Source: Desulfobacterales bacterium
GTDB lineage: Bacteria; Desulfobacterota; Desulfobacteria; Desulfobacterales; RPRI01
Assembly: GCA_020052975.1 (NCBI GenBank)
Contig: JAGVOC010000178.1
Location: 1 to 18,787 of the forward strand
Length of the DNA stretch: 18,787 nt
Direction: 5' to 3'
Below, in pieces: positions 6,751-15,219 of this stretch. The translations under genes and the position numbers were made by a program. Within the stretch, counting starts at the first letter, position 1; every line of letters starts with the position of its first letter. Under the pieces are notes generated by a model. The model was not told the DNA's origin. It did no database searches and was given only the letters and a program-made list of their open reading frames with translations.

Positions 6751-7349
6751 CGCTCCTCCAAGCTTGTCCTTCGCCGTGCAATTTACCGCAAGTCTCGGCC
6801 AATCCCCTGAGCTTTTTCAGAGGCGGTTGGAGATATCAAACACATCTCAACAAGATAAACCTGCCATAGCACTTCTGCAGGCATCTTTCTCCCTGAAATG
6901 TTGCTGGGGAATTTGCGCTGTCCACATAGAAGGCAACAAAAACAAAGACAACCTGCTGTCGAGAAGTCCTCCCTATAGTCAGCTCAGACAAGTTTCTCCT
7001 TAACCATACATCTTTCATCTCGAATTGATCAGCCCTTCAATCAAATGTTCATCGAGAAATACTTCCCTTGCCGGCTATCCAAGAAAAAAAGGGTTGCAAA
7101 GATGATGACTTCAGAGTATTCTTAAAGCAAGAGCTAATTTGGTCACGATCGGGCATGAGTGCACGGTAAAGAGTTGCCCAGAATATTGAGTTTTATAATT
7201 ATATTTGAAAAAAATTGAGAAATATGTAAAATATGGCAGCAAGTGCTTTCAAGAACAGTCCTGAGCGCGGCGCATAATTTGCCTCAGGAAAGAACTAAAG
7301 AGAACGTTGACTTTTCAGAATAATATGTTTTTGCACAAGGAGGATTGGT
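6751..7349 (+). promoter_or_regulatory. Gene-free leader region of operon A
   Basis: No convincing gene lies in these 600 bp. A candidate promoter is TTGAAA (7205-7210), 16-bp spacer, TAAAAT (7227-7232). Downstream, TCCTGAG (7259-7265) and CTCAGGA (7283-7289) could form a hairpin in the leader. AAGGAGG at 7337-7343 is the strong ribosome site of the first operon gene. The promoter is the best match by eye only. Confidence 0.4.
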
Positions 7350-7766
7350 ATGAGTGAGATGAGCGTTTCTTTTAATAGTGAACTTGATCCTTCTCAAATT
7401 GCTTCTAAAGTGAGCTGGGAACTATGCCAGGGAGATGCCATGCAGTTGCCAACGGTTGCACAGATAGCACTAGATTTGTGTCAGACTGTGGAAGCCGCTG
7501 GCGCTGTTGTTTCGGGGCAAGATGTTGAAGAGATTCCTGCCATCAATACTTTATCAACTGCGAGGCGCAGAATGTTGCTTTCAGAAGGGCGGAAACGCGA
7601 TGTCGATGTTTCAAAGTATCAAGCTATCGCCTCTTATGCCTGTAGATACAATTCGATTCTTCAGGATATTACCACAGGCAAACGAAAGCCTTCTCAGAAT
7701 GATGTAGAGCAGTTGCGTGCCCACTTTGCTACGTTGTCATCAATACTTGTAGAAGCTGACTTGTAA
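7350..7766 (+). CDS. Operon A gene 1: small helical protein of unknown function
   Basis: A 138-residue protein with no family I recognise. It is predicted mostly helical, with no membrane segment. Visible parts are a hydrophobic helix (VAQIALDLCQTVEAAGAVV, residues about 35-53), a basic stretch (ARRRMLLSEGRKRDVD) and a C-terminal amphipathic helix (QLRAHFATLSSILVEADL). AAGGAGG seven bases before the ATG makes this the strongest ribosome site of the operon. Its TAA is followed immediately by the ATG of the next gene, so the two are very likely coupled and made together. A regulatory or scaffold role for the enzymes that follow is a guess from position. Confidence 0.7.
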   Translation: MSEMSVSFNSELDPSQIASKVSWELCQGDAMQLPTVAQIALDLCQTVEAAGAVVSGQDVEEIPAINTLSTARRRMLLSEGRKRDVDVSKYQAIASYACRYNSILQDITTGKRKPSQNDVEQLRAHFATLSSILVEADL

Positions 7767-9299
7767 ATGACTTTCTCGAAAGAGGAACTGAGCCAGGTCA
7801 GAGAGTTCTTACTATGCTGGTGTTCTCGCTACTTAGAATGTATAGTTAGATTGCGCCAATATCTCTCTGAAAGGGCGGCAAGCATTCCGTCAGGCAGTCG
7901 CCCACCTGACATGATAACCAACTTGCTTAATAGCAACGATGCCCTCGCTGAGGAATTGGCTCGACTTGGTAAGAAACTGCTCAATGACTCACCTGATGAA
8001 CTGGAAAGAATTTGGACCAGTTATTATACAAGATTACGAGTTGATATTCCAAAGAGCTTCCGAAAGCTTCATTCACACTTGTGTTTTATTCCAGCTCCTT
8101 GGCCTCGCCCGGAAGTGGATTTATTTGTTAGAAGGATATTGGAGGCTGCGGGTTATAAAGCTGTTCCCTTTTCAAGTACGTCCGCGCCTTGGCAATTATT
8201 GCTAACGGGGGAATATAATTTTTCCGATATACTCATCCATGAATATTCTTTCCTAGATCCCCTATATATGACAAAAAATTCGGAAAGAGACCCTTTGAGC
8301 GACATTTCTCGACTCCGCGGTATACTCACGATACCCGCTGTCGAGAAAGAAAATCCACTTTCTTGGCCAAATTTGGTCCACGAGTTGAGTCATTCTTTAG
8401 GCAAAAACCATGGCTTGGTTGAAAAAGCAAGATGTTTACCCGGTGTCAAGAAATTCCAAGATAAGGATCAACTTATATATAACCAACTCCGTGAACATTG
8501 GGTTCCAGAGATAGTTGCCGACCTCATTGCAACTGATATGTTAGGAATAGGGTATTATGTGAGTTTCGTTACCTTTGCAACGTACTGGGTGCAAAAATCA
8601 GTATGGATCCCCGAGGCAACGCATCCCCCCGTTGAAGCTCGCCGTCATTATATTTTCCAGCGTCTAGATGGGTTAAGGAAGATAACCGCTGATTTCGAAA
8701 AAATGTTGAATCATGACTACAATGTCCGTTTGACCTTAGACAATGCTGAGGGTGCGGTGAGGGACGAATTATATGATGTTATCGCCCCAAAATCGAGGGA
8801 GAAATCCTCTTTGAAAAATTCTGATCCGGACTGGGTGAAGGAGCTGGAAGGCTTGGCTAAAGAAATTTCAGAACTCGATGAATATAAGGCTATATTTTCT
8901 TCTCCGGGTGGCCCGAGTGACATCAATCCAATTAAAAAACAAGTGGAGACTTTGCATAAAGGTTGGTTGATTGCAGGCAAGAGAGAGAAAACTGTATTGA
9001 AGACGGAATGGCCTGAAGCGGAATTGGGAACACCAGAAATGTTAAAAGAGGCCAAACTTCAGTTAATTGAATGTGCAAACGATGTCAGAGACATAATGAT
9101 TTCAGCTTTGTTAAACAAACTATTATCTGACAACAACTTTTTAATACAGTTTTGTAACAATGAAGAAAAAAAACCTATTCGAACTCAACTTATCGACCTT
9201 TGGCCGTATATTCACAACCACGACGTGATAATAACAAAATCAATTGAAGGGAGCGAGATCGTGCGTTTTTATCAGACTCACGAGGCTTTCCATAAATGA
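7767..9299 (+). CDS. Operon A gene 2: HExxH metallopeptidase-like protein
   Basis: A 510-residue protein with a gluzincin-type zinc site. H205-E206-L-S-H209 is the HExxH motif (NLVHELSHSLGKNHG); the third ligand would be E248 in WVPEIVADLIATDMLG, an ExxxD arrangement with D252. The later THPPVEARRHY (H286, R292) recalls the HPP...R segment after the metal site of M48 peptidases. There is no signal peptide or clear membrane helix, unlike HtpX, so it should be cytosolic. The N-terminal 190 and C-terminal 200 residues, helical and charged, I do not recognise. The start abuts the previous stop and the end overlaps the next gene by four bases (ATGA). The substrate is unknown; the neighbours suggest cleavage tied to a nucleotide or ATPase signal. 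Confidence 0.75.
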   Translation: MTFSKEELSQVREFLLCWCSRYLECIVRLRQYLSERAASIPSGSRPPDMITNLLNSNDALAEELARLGKKLLNDSPDELERIWTSYYTRLRVDIPKSFRKLHSHLCFIPAPWPRPEVDLFVRRILEAAGYKAVPFSSTSAPWQLLLTGEYNFSDILIHEYSFLDPLYMTKNSERDPLSDISRLRGILTIPAVEKENPLSWPNLVHELSHSLGKNHGLVEKARCLPGVKKFQDKDQLIYNQLREHWVPEIVADLIATDMLGIGYYVSFVTFATYWVQKSVWIPEATHPPVEARRHYIFQRLDGLRKITADFEKMLNHDYNVRLTLDNAEGAVRDELYDVIAPKSREKSSLKNSDPDWVKELEGLAKEISELDEYKAIFSSPGGPSDINPIKKQVETLHKGWLIAGKREKTVLKTEWPEAELGTPEMLKEAKLQLIECANDVRDIMISALLNKLLSDNNFLIQFCNNEEKKPIRTQLIDLWPYIHNHDVIITKSIEGSEIVRFYQTHEAFHK

Positions 9300-9943
9300 A
9301 AACGGTGAACGGTTTTCTCAACGAGCTTGAAATTGTCCTTGCTATGGCACATGGCGAGGTTGTAGTGACGCCTATCATTAGTAAAGATCAGATCGGCCCA
9401 ACCGTTGATTTGCGACTGGGCACAGAGTTTATTATCAAGAAAATGGAAGCGTTGCCTTACTTCGATCCGGTTAAGTTTAATAGGCTTTATCGCAAGGATC
9501 CAGAGCAAATCATGCGTTTCTACGAGATTGTTAAAAGAGTTGAACCAGATCAAGAATTTATATTACACCCTAATCAGTTCGCAATAAGTTGCACAATGGA
9601 ATATATTCATTTCTCTCCCTCAATAGGTGCACAATTAGAAGGAAAAAGTAGTTGGGCTCGTGAAGGGCTCAATGTTCATTCAACTGCTGGACTAATTCAT
9701 GCTGGGCACAGTGGCATTATAGTCTTAGAATTGCATAATGTTGGGACACACCCTATAGCATTATATCCTGGAACGAAGGTTGCCCAATTGATGCTTTACA
9801 GGCTAAACGAGGTGCAGCCGGCTTCGGCATATGCTGCACGAGAAGGTGCAAAATATTCGAAATATGTTGCCACAAATATTGGACGTCCGTGGGAAGATCA
9901 GGAGTATGCAGTTCTATCTTCGATAATCGATCCCGCTCATTGA
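9296..9943 (+). CDS. Operon A gene 3: dCTP deaminase/dUTPase-fold protein
   Basis: A 215-residue member of the Dcd/dUTPase trimeric fold, which deaminates dCTP or hydrolyses dUTP. Seen in order: TVDLRLGTEF (36-45), LEGKSSWAREGLNVH (114-128, the RSSLAR block with K117 in place of Arg), STAGLIHAGHSGIIVLELHN (129-148) with E145 at the catalytic glutamate position of Dcd, YPGTKVAQL and a C-terminal AREGAKYSKY like Dcd's lid segment. H135 stands where Dcd and dUTPases have Asp (I-D-P/x-G), so substrate or activity may differ. Stand-alone dCTP deaminases are known anti-phage effectors that drain dCTP; this one instead sits between a metallopeptidase and an AAA+ ATPase, overlapping the former by four bases. 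Confidence 0.85.
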   Translation: MKTVNGFLNELEIVLAMAHGEVVVTPIISKDQIGPTVDLRLGTEFIIKKMEALPYFDPVKFNRLYRKDPEQIMRFYEIVKRVEPDQEFILHPNQFAISCTMEYIHFSPSIGAQLEGKSSWAREGLNVHSTAGLIHAGHSGIIVLELHNVGTHPIALYPGTKVAQLMLYRLNEVQPASAYAAREGAKYSKYVATNIGRPWEDQEYAVLSSIIDPAH

Positions 9944-9947
9944 TAAT

Positions 9948-11057
9948 ATGGGCATCCTTAGGATGGAAGATCTGAAAGCGGAGTTAGATAGAGGCGCCAA
10001 AGAAGCCAAAAATTTATTATCCTTTCTTGAGAGTGGCTCAGCTGCGCAACGTGAGGATCAATTCCCCTACTTTATTTCAGATCTTGATATCGGTCCGATA
10101 ATCGAGAAGAGTGAACTTGCTTTGCCGGAGTTTGCAACATTGGAACTTGGTCTTGCGACAGTTATCAGAGAAACAATAGAAGATTTTCGGGATTATCTGG
10201 ACGATAATACTAGAAGGCGACCACACAATCTTCTGATGTTTGCACAGCCTGGGACTGGTAAGTCTCACTTCGTGCATTGTTTGGGCAAATATCTTCAGAT
10301 TCCCCAAGTGACAGGTAATCTATCAAGTCCAGACGCTTTGAGTGTATTAACCTATGTGATAAATGAAGCTCGCAACTTTAAGGCTCAGGATATTGTTCCA
10401 TTACTTTTCCTTGATGAGGTCGAAAAGCGTTACGCTGACTTGTTGCAAGTGTTATGGGATGGCGAACTATTTATATCAGGTCAAATTATGAAGCTGGGCA
10501 GGTGCATAATAATTTGTGCGGCAAGCGATCCAAAGCTAAAGGGATATCTGGAGCCCAAAGAATTGGAAGTAGCAGCAGATTTAAATTCGAATAAATGGCC
10601 GGATTTTTTTTCTAGGTTCGACGCTGGAGTTCTCCGAATTGATTCAATAAATAGTGAAGAGCGAACACTCGACAAGTTGTGCATCGTGGCGAAACTTGTT
10701 AAACGACGCTTCCCTAAAGTTCAATATATTTCGCTGGGATTACTCCAATTTCTGAGCCAAATCAAAGTAAAATATGAAGTGAGAAGTTTGGAATTTCTTA
10801 TCAATCTCATACCCGCAAATTCGATGTTTGCTTTGCCCGTAGATCTCCGATCGAAACTAAATATCAACTCAAATAGCGCTTTTCTGAGCCTTTCACGCAA
10901 GTACAATGATACATTCCGGGCGGAATTTGAGCGATTGTTTAATGGTAAAGAAGAATCATTTAATCCATTACGGTTCCATCTTATGGAGAAGGACCTTGAA
11001 AAAACTGGTGACTTGTGGCGGTGTTTTGCTGAGAATATTGGGTTATTAAAGTTGTAA
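9948..11057 (+). CDS. Operon A gene 4: AAA+ ATPase
   Basis: A 369-residue AAA+ ATPase. Walker A is AQPGTGKS (99-106), Walker B LLFLDE (152-157), sensor 1 lies in CIIICAASDP (186-195) and a probable arginine finger is R223 in FFSRFD. The first 90 residues are a family-specific N-terminal region and the last 130 hold the lid and an unassigned helical part. There is no peptidase or nuclease domain in the chain, so it probably works on a partner, with the metallopeptidase and the Dcd-like protein as candidates. It starts four bases after the previous stop without a Shine-Dalgarno of its own, which points to translational coupling; M6 (9963) is an alternative start. No terminator is visible after the TAA. 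Confidence 0.8.
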   Translation: MGILRMEDLKAELDRGAKEAKNLLSFLESGSAAQREDQFPYFISDLDIGPIIEKSELALPEFATLELGLATVIRETIEDFRDYLDDNTRRRPHNLLMFAQPGTGKSHFVHCLGKYLQIPQVTGNLSSPDALSVLTYVINEARNFKAQDIVPLLFLDEVEKRYADLLQVLWDGELFISGQIMKLGRCIIICAASDPKLKGYLEPKELEVAADLNSNKWPDFFSRFDAGVLRIDSINSEERTLDKLCIVAKLVKRRFPKVQYISLGLLQFLSQIKVKYEVRSLEFLINLIPANSMFALPVDLRSKLNINSNSAFLSLSRKYNDTFRAEFERLFNGKEESFNPLRFHLMEKDLEKTGDLWRCFAENIGLLKL

Positions 11058-11424
11058 CTTGCTTTTCTTAAGGATAGAGATATTGAAGATCCTTTGCAAG
11101 TGTGAAATAAGGAAACATAATGCAGTCACCCCTTCTCCTTTACCTATCTCTCCTAGTATGCAGAGTTGGAAGTTCACATTTCAGGTTCATACATTTCATC
11201 TCGTAATCGAGAACCCCGAGCCTGCGGGCAAAACAACTCTTTGTGGCTGGCATCCACACTTTTTGCTCATTTCTAAGAGCATCGACTTTATGAAGTAATT
11301 TGCCCTGAGTGATATATTCATCCTCTGTAGAAATAGCCCAGATTTTCAGAATCTCGTGCCAATGTTGCAATTTGTCAATAATCACCCTAATATAAATAAG
11401 TTAGCAGTCATCAAGGGGTGCATT
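11058..11424. other. Spacer between operon A and the methylase fragment
   Basis: No supported gene. A minus-strand frame of 81 codons from a GTG at 11385 to 11140 (LQHWHEILKIWAISTEDEYI and onward) has protein-like composition, but no family, Shine-Dalgarno or partner supports it; it may be another relic. Confidence 0.35.
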
Positions 11425-11718
11425 TTGACGAAAAAGCCGAAGACGAAAAGGGAAGACGTAGATTTGTATCGGCACGAAGACGAAACCCCGAAGAATTCCG
11501 TCCCTGCTGGTCTTGCCTCATACAACACATCAAAGCCAAAACCCAAGAAATACGAGTACGATTTCCACCTTGACTCTCAGTTGATGAAGATGACATTAAA
11601 AGTCTCGTCCGGCCAAGACCAGTTTGAACTTCTTACTAATACCATATCCATCCCCTTTAAATTATGCAAAGCGAAAAGAATCGCCGTCAAGGTCATTGAC
11701 GTCGAGAGCATAAAGTAA
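11425..11718 (+). pseudogene. N-terminal fragment of a type III-like Mod methylase
   Basis: An open frame of 97 codons from a TTG (11425-11427) preceded by AAGGGG. It reads KKPKTKREDVDLYRHEDETP, then a Pro-Ala-Gly-Leu, then KKYEYDFHLDSQL. From memory this resembles the start of adenine-specific methyltransferases of the COG2189/Mod type, which open with a short basic stretch, YxHxDxxxxNxPxxGL, then YxYDPHLDPQL and a strand region ending near a HERID-like motif (here IAVKVIDVESIK). The catalytic DPPY part is absent: the frame ends where the linker to the methylase domain would begin. I read it as a truncated leftover of an R-M system; a small stand-alone protein is possible. Confidence 0.5.
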
Positions 11719-11762
11719 ATGGTTGGAAGGGAACTAAAATAATCTGAGGCAGGTAACATGCA

Positions 11763-12857
11763 ATGAAGGACAAGGAAAATACTCAAAAGGTAGTTGAGTC
11801 ATTTATCGATTTTTGTAAAAACAAAGGTTACCAGTCTAAGGTTACTGAAATGGAACATTACATAAGGCTCGATGTTTCAAATTCCAAAGATAAAGCAAAC
11901 TTAAATTTTTATTACACAGGGAAAATAGTCTCGCAGGGAGGGGAAAGTTCTTTAAAACAGGAATTAATCGAACTAAAGGCAAGGTGGGAAGCTGATCCAT
12001 CCTCGTTTATTACAGGCTTATCACTTAAAACAAGAGCCTGTAGTACCACATATATGATAATGCTTCCAGATTTGAGGAAGAAGATTAAGGGTGCCATTGC
12101 AGAATATGACAATGTAGAAGTTATTGATAATCCAAAGGCTGACACTGAATATAGAGCTAAGATTACTGATGTAACTTCATCGTTGACTATTACTCAATTT
12201 TCCAATGGGACGCTTTGGTTGCAAGGAAAAGAAGGTAGCCTTTTTGACTCATTCTGCTCCAGTGTTGAAAAGATTGCAAGTCCTTCGGATAAAGAGATCA
12301 TTTCAAGGTTTATTTCAAGTGATAAAGAGAAAGTTGAATTATTTGCTTCAAGGTATACGCCAGAGCTTCTATCAAATGCAGAAAAAATTGTTAGAGGTAG
12401 ACTGGGTGATGTCTATGAATATTTGGAGACACAAGATAGAAAGTATTTTGTAGCTTCTGAGTGTCTTATTTTATCCGAGTTGATTTTACCAGAGTATTCG
12501 GCATGTGTAATGCCTGCTTCAAAGGGATTCGAAGGTTTCGCAAAAAAACTTCTGATAGGCATCGGCTTGTTTGATCGAGATTATTTTAAGAACAGGAAAG
12601 CCAATTTTGGGTTTCTGAACGACAAGACTAATCCAAAAAGAAAGGCTATTTGTGATAAATCGAAATATAACGAGTCCTATCTGGATAAGCTAAGCAATAG
12701 TTTGGATTTCTGTAGGAATTTTATGATGCATAGTGATGACAGTCAAGTTACGAAAGTAGAAAATCGTGACGAGGCTATTGAAAAAGTAACCTTTATCCAA
12801 AAAGAAACCAAAGACATCTTTGAATATTTCAAGTCTATTTATGGCTTGAATCCATAA
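11763..12857 (+). CDS. Operon B gene 1: RnlA-like HEPN ribonuclease toxin
   Basis: A 364-residue protein that matches E. coli RnlA (RNase LS toxin, 357 aa) in length and layout. The N-terminal part has two TBP-like repeats (VSNSKDKANLNFYYTGKI with SSLKQEL, residues 37-70, and SLTITQFSNGTLWLQGKEGS, 140-159), the second like RnlA's LTV...TGKLQIQG. The C-terminal HEPN domain has LPEYSACVMP then GFEGFAKKLLIGIGLF (242-270), comparable to RnlA LPDYCMLLYP...IEGVLKSKMSGLGM, and R318-N-F-M-M-H323, the Rx4H site. E257 aligns with an RnlA active-site Glu; the nearby Arg is Lys here. RnlA degrades mRNA and acts against phage T4 lacking Dmd. No RnlB-like antitoxin follows; RNase HIII and a TPR protein do, 14 and about 950 bp on. 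Confidence 0.8.
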   Translation: MKDKENTQKVVESFIDFCKNKGYQSKVTEMEHYIRLDVSNSKDKANLNFYYTGKIVSQGGESSLKQELIELKARWEADPSSFITGLSLKTRACSTTYMIMLPDLRKKIKGAIAEYDNVEVIDNPKADTEYRAKITDVTSSLTITQFSNGTLWLQGKEGSLFDSFCSSVEKIASPSDKEIISRFISSDKEKVELFASRYTPELLSNAEKIVRGRLGDVYEYLETQDRKYFVASECLILSELILPEYSACVMPASKGFEGFAKKLLIGIGLFDRDYFKNRKANFGFLNDKTNPKRKAICDKSKYNESYLDKLSNSLDFCRNFMMHSDDSQVTKVENRDEAIEKVTFIQKETKDIFEYFKSIYGLNP

Positions 12858-12871
12858 CCCCGGAGAAATCG

Positions 12872-13801
12872 TTGACGACTGCTGAAAGGCTTCTGGACAC
12901 ATATCGAAACATGAGAAAAGTTCTTGAATCCGAGAATATTGTCGTATCGGAATATAAAGATATTGCTTACGGAATTCAATTTTCAGTCACCCACGGTGGA
13001 TATGTGGGTGTAATACGTGTTTACCAGAACGCTAAGGGTGTTCTCAGGAATGATTACTCGCAACTCAAAAATGGGGAGCTTGCTCTAAAAATTAAGGCAA
13101 TCATTGAACAAATGGAAACTCCTAAGAAAGAGAGTCTCATTGCTGGTATAGGATTCCCAATTATTGGGACTGATGAATCTGGTAAGGGAGATTATTTTGG
13201 ACCCTTAGTCAGTGCCGCGGTCTATGTAGACGAACAGACTGCCAAATTGCTTGCGGTTGAAGGGGTTCGAGATAGTAAGAAGCTTAGCGATAAAAAAAAT
13301 GAGGAGCTGGCAGAAAGGATCGTCATTATCTGTAATGATAGGTATTCTATCATAGAAATTTCCCCCGAAAAATATAACGATTTATACGATCAGTTCATTC
13401 AAGAGAAAAAGAACTTAAACACCCTTCTCGCCTGGGGACATGCAAAGGCAATAGAGGATCTACTGACAAAAGTGGAATGTAATAATGCAATTGCAGACCA
13501 GTTTGCAGATGAGAGATTTATATTGAGTAAGCTCCAAGAAAAGGGAAAGAAACTTAATCTTATTCAAATGCACAAAGCTGAGGAGAATATTGCGGTTGCC
13601 GCAGCTTCTATCTTAGCGAGAGCAAGATTTCTCCAAAAGCTCTCGAAACTCTCATATGAATATAAACTTGAACTGCCTAAAGGTGCATCAATGAGTGTGA
13701 TAAAAGCTGCAAAGAGTATCGTTGCCACTTATGGGAAGAATGCACTTAGAAAAATAGCAAAACTTCATTTCAAAACTACGAAGGAAGTATTGACTGAATA
13801 G
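12872..13801 (+). CDS. rnhC: Operon B gene 2: RNase HIII
   Basis: A 309-residue type 2 RNase H that cuts the RNA strand of RNA-DNA hybrids. The N-terminal 80 residues form the TBP-like substrate-binding domain that separates RNase HIII from HII (YGIQFSVTHGGYVGVIRVYQ). The catalytic part has D101-E102 in GTDESGKGDYFGP, VRDSKKLSD, D209 in AIADQFAD and E237 in HKAEENIAVAAASILAR, giving the D-E-D-E set. It starts with TTG (TTGACGACTGC) after CGGAGAA, 14 bp behind the RnlA-like gene, and ends two bases before the TPR gene. In E. coli RNase HI binds and stimulates RnlA and is needed for RnlB control, so an RNase H in this operon is probably a dedicated partner rather than a housekeeping copy. Confidence 0.92.
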   Translation: MTTAERLLDTYRNMRKVLESENIVVSEYKDIAYGIQFSVTHGGYVGVIRVYQNAKGVLRNDYSQLKNGELALKIKAIIEQMETPKKESLIAGIGFPIIGTDESGKGDYFGPLVSAAVYVDEQTAKLLAVEGVRDSKKLSDKKNEELAERIVIICNDRYSIIEISPEKYNDLYDQFIQEKKNLNTLLAWGHAKAIEDLLTKVECNNAIADQFADERFILSKLQEKGKKLNLIQMHKAEENIAVAAASILARARFLQKLSKLSYEYKLELPKGASMSVIKAAKSIVATYGKNALRKIAKLHFKTTKEVLTE

Positions 13802-13803
13802 CA

Positions 13804-15099
13804 ATGACCTCGACTAAAATCCAGCAAGAAGCAAAAAAACTGCGACACGAAAAGAAATTTACCGAAGCACTTCCTCTTTACGAGGAATTATGGAAACAAA
13901 CTGGTACCCCGTTCGATGGAGCTGGATTGCTAAATTGTTTACGTAAGTTAAAACGATACGACAAAGCCATTCCTTTTGCTGAAGAGGTGGTCAAAAAGTT
14001 CCCCGATGTACAGTGGGTAAAGAATGAAGCTATATGGACTTATATTGAAGGGAAACTAAATGAACTTGAGGACGATGCGACAATCAACGAAATTATCGAT
14101 ATAGCTGATAGCATAATGGAACTTAAGCCAGAAGGGTATGCTGCAAAACTGGCAGTGTTTAGGGTACTTAAGGCCGCAAAAGCGGCTGGAGACTGGAAAA
14201 TTGTGAATCAGTGGACCGACAAGCTAAATCCCGAAGAATTGAATACTACTCCGATGACCGACGAAGAGGGGAGAGAGGGATGGTGTGATCAGTCTTTATG
14301 GTATAACTATAAAGCCAAAGCTCTAATTGAAACTGGCAAACCTGAATTGGTACTTCAGTTTATCGATGAGGCTGTTAACAAATTCCCTCGGCAAAAGAAA
14401 TTTTTTCTGCGACTTAAAGCATTATCCCATCATAGATTAGGCAATATTAGTGATGCTCAAAATATTTACAAGGGACTATGTGATGCTCGAAGACCTGATT
14501 GGTGGCTTTTACATGAGTATGCAAGAGTTTTGCTTGATAAGAGTGAAAAACAGGACGCCCTTAAGATAATGTGTAAAGCTGCGGCCAGTCATAAGAAGCT
14601 CGAAGGCATGGTTACATTATTCAAAGAAATGGGGTTGCTTTTTAAAGAAATGGGGCAAACCAAAGAGGCGAGAGCCCATCTATTGCTGTCTTCACTGATT
14701 CGTACAGAGCAGGGCTGGTCAATTCCAGAAAGTATGTCACATACAATTTCGGAATTAAATTTAGTTCTGAACAATGAGAAAGCCCCTGTCAATATTCGGG
14801 AGGCTCTAAATCTTTGTCGAGAGATCTGGAATAATGTTTTAGGTATAAAGGAAGACCGTGCATTAACACGCAATAGAAAACCAAAAAGAGGATTAACTGG
14901 CAAGGTCCTTTTAGGTAAACCAAGTGCGCTTTTTTGCTTTATTCGGGGGAAGGAGAATGTATCTTATTTTTGTCAGAAATCGGATCTGCCAGGAGGAATT
15001 ATAGATGGTGAAGAAGTGAATTTCACTGCCTTACCATCGTTCGACAAGAAAAAGAATATCGAATCTTGGAGGGCTGTTGATATAATCAGAGGGAAATAA
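13804..15099 (+). CDS. Operon B gene 3: TPR protein with cold-shock-like C-terminal domain
   Basis: A 431-residue protein. Residues 1-330 are tetratricopeptide-type helical hairpins (AKKLRHEKKFTEALPLYEEL, LNCLRKLKRYDKAIPFAEEV, LKALSHHRLGNISDAQNIYK), a protein-binding scaffold. After a basic linker (RNRKPKRG) the last 70 residues look like an OB/cold-shock fold: LTGKVLLGKPSALFCFIRG, VSYFCQKSDL, IIDGEEVNFTAL and a closing SWRAVDII, matching the GxV...G.FI....YF...L..G..V.F...A..I order of cold-shock domains. Such a domain would bind single-stranded RNA or DNA. Starting two bases after the RNase HIII stop, it may recruit RNA or hold the RnlA-like protein in check in place of RnlB; that role is inference. 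Confidence 0.75.
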   Translation: MTSTKIQQEAKKLRHEKKFTEALPLYEELWKQTGTPFDGAGLLNCLRKLKRYDKAIPFAEEVVKKFPDVQWVKNEAIWTYIEGKLNELEDDATINEIIDIADSIMELKPEGYAAKLAVFRVLKAAKAAGDWKIVNQWTDKLNPEELNTTPMTDEEGREGWCDQSLWYNYKAKALIETGKPELVLQFIDEAVNKFPRQKKFFLRLKALSHHRLGNISDAQNIYKGLCDARRPDWWLLHEYARVLLDKSEKQDALKIMCKAAASHKKLEGMVTLFKEMGLLFKEMGQTKEARAHLLLSSLIRTEQGWSIPESMSHTISELNLVLNNEKAPVNIREALNLCREIWNNVLGIKEDRALTRNRKPKRGLTGKVLLGKPSALFCFIRGKENVSYFCQKSDLPGGIIDGEEVNFTALPSFDKKKNIESWRAVDIIRGK

Positions 15100-15219
15100 A
15101 AAGACATATCATTAACCGTTGATAGTCCGATCCTAAACAATCCCTTTTCGCCTCAGCGAATCAGACGGGCTGACGGGAAATTGAAGGAATACTGAATATA
15201 TGACTTTGAAATCAGTTGA

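Noticed and set aside
6836..7018. 60-codon minus-strand frame upstream of operon A
   Set aside because: Reads as frame noise with no motif or ribosome site.
8717..9055. 112-codon antisense frame inside the metallopeptidase gene
   Set aside because: Shadow of a well-supported gene on the other strand.
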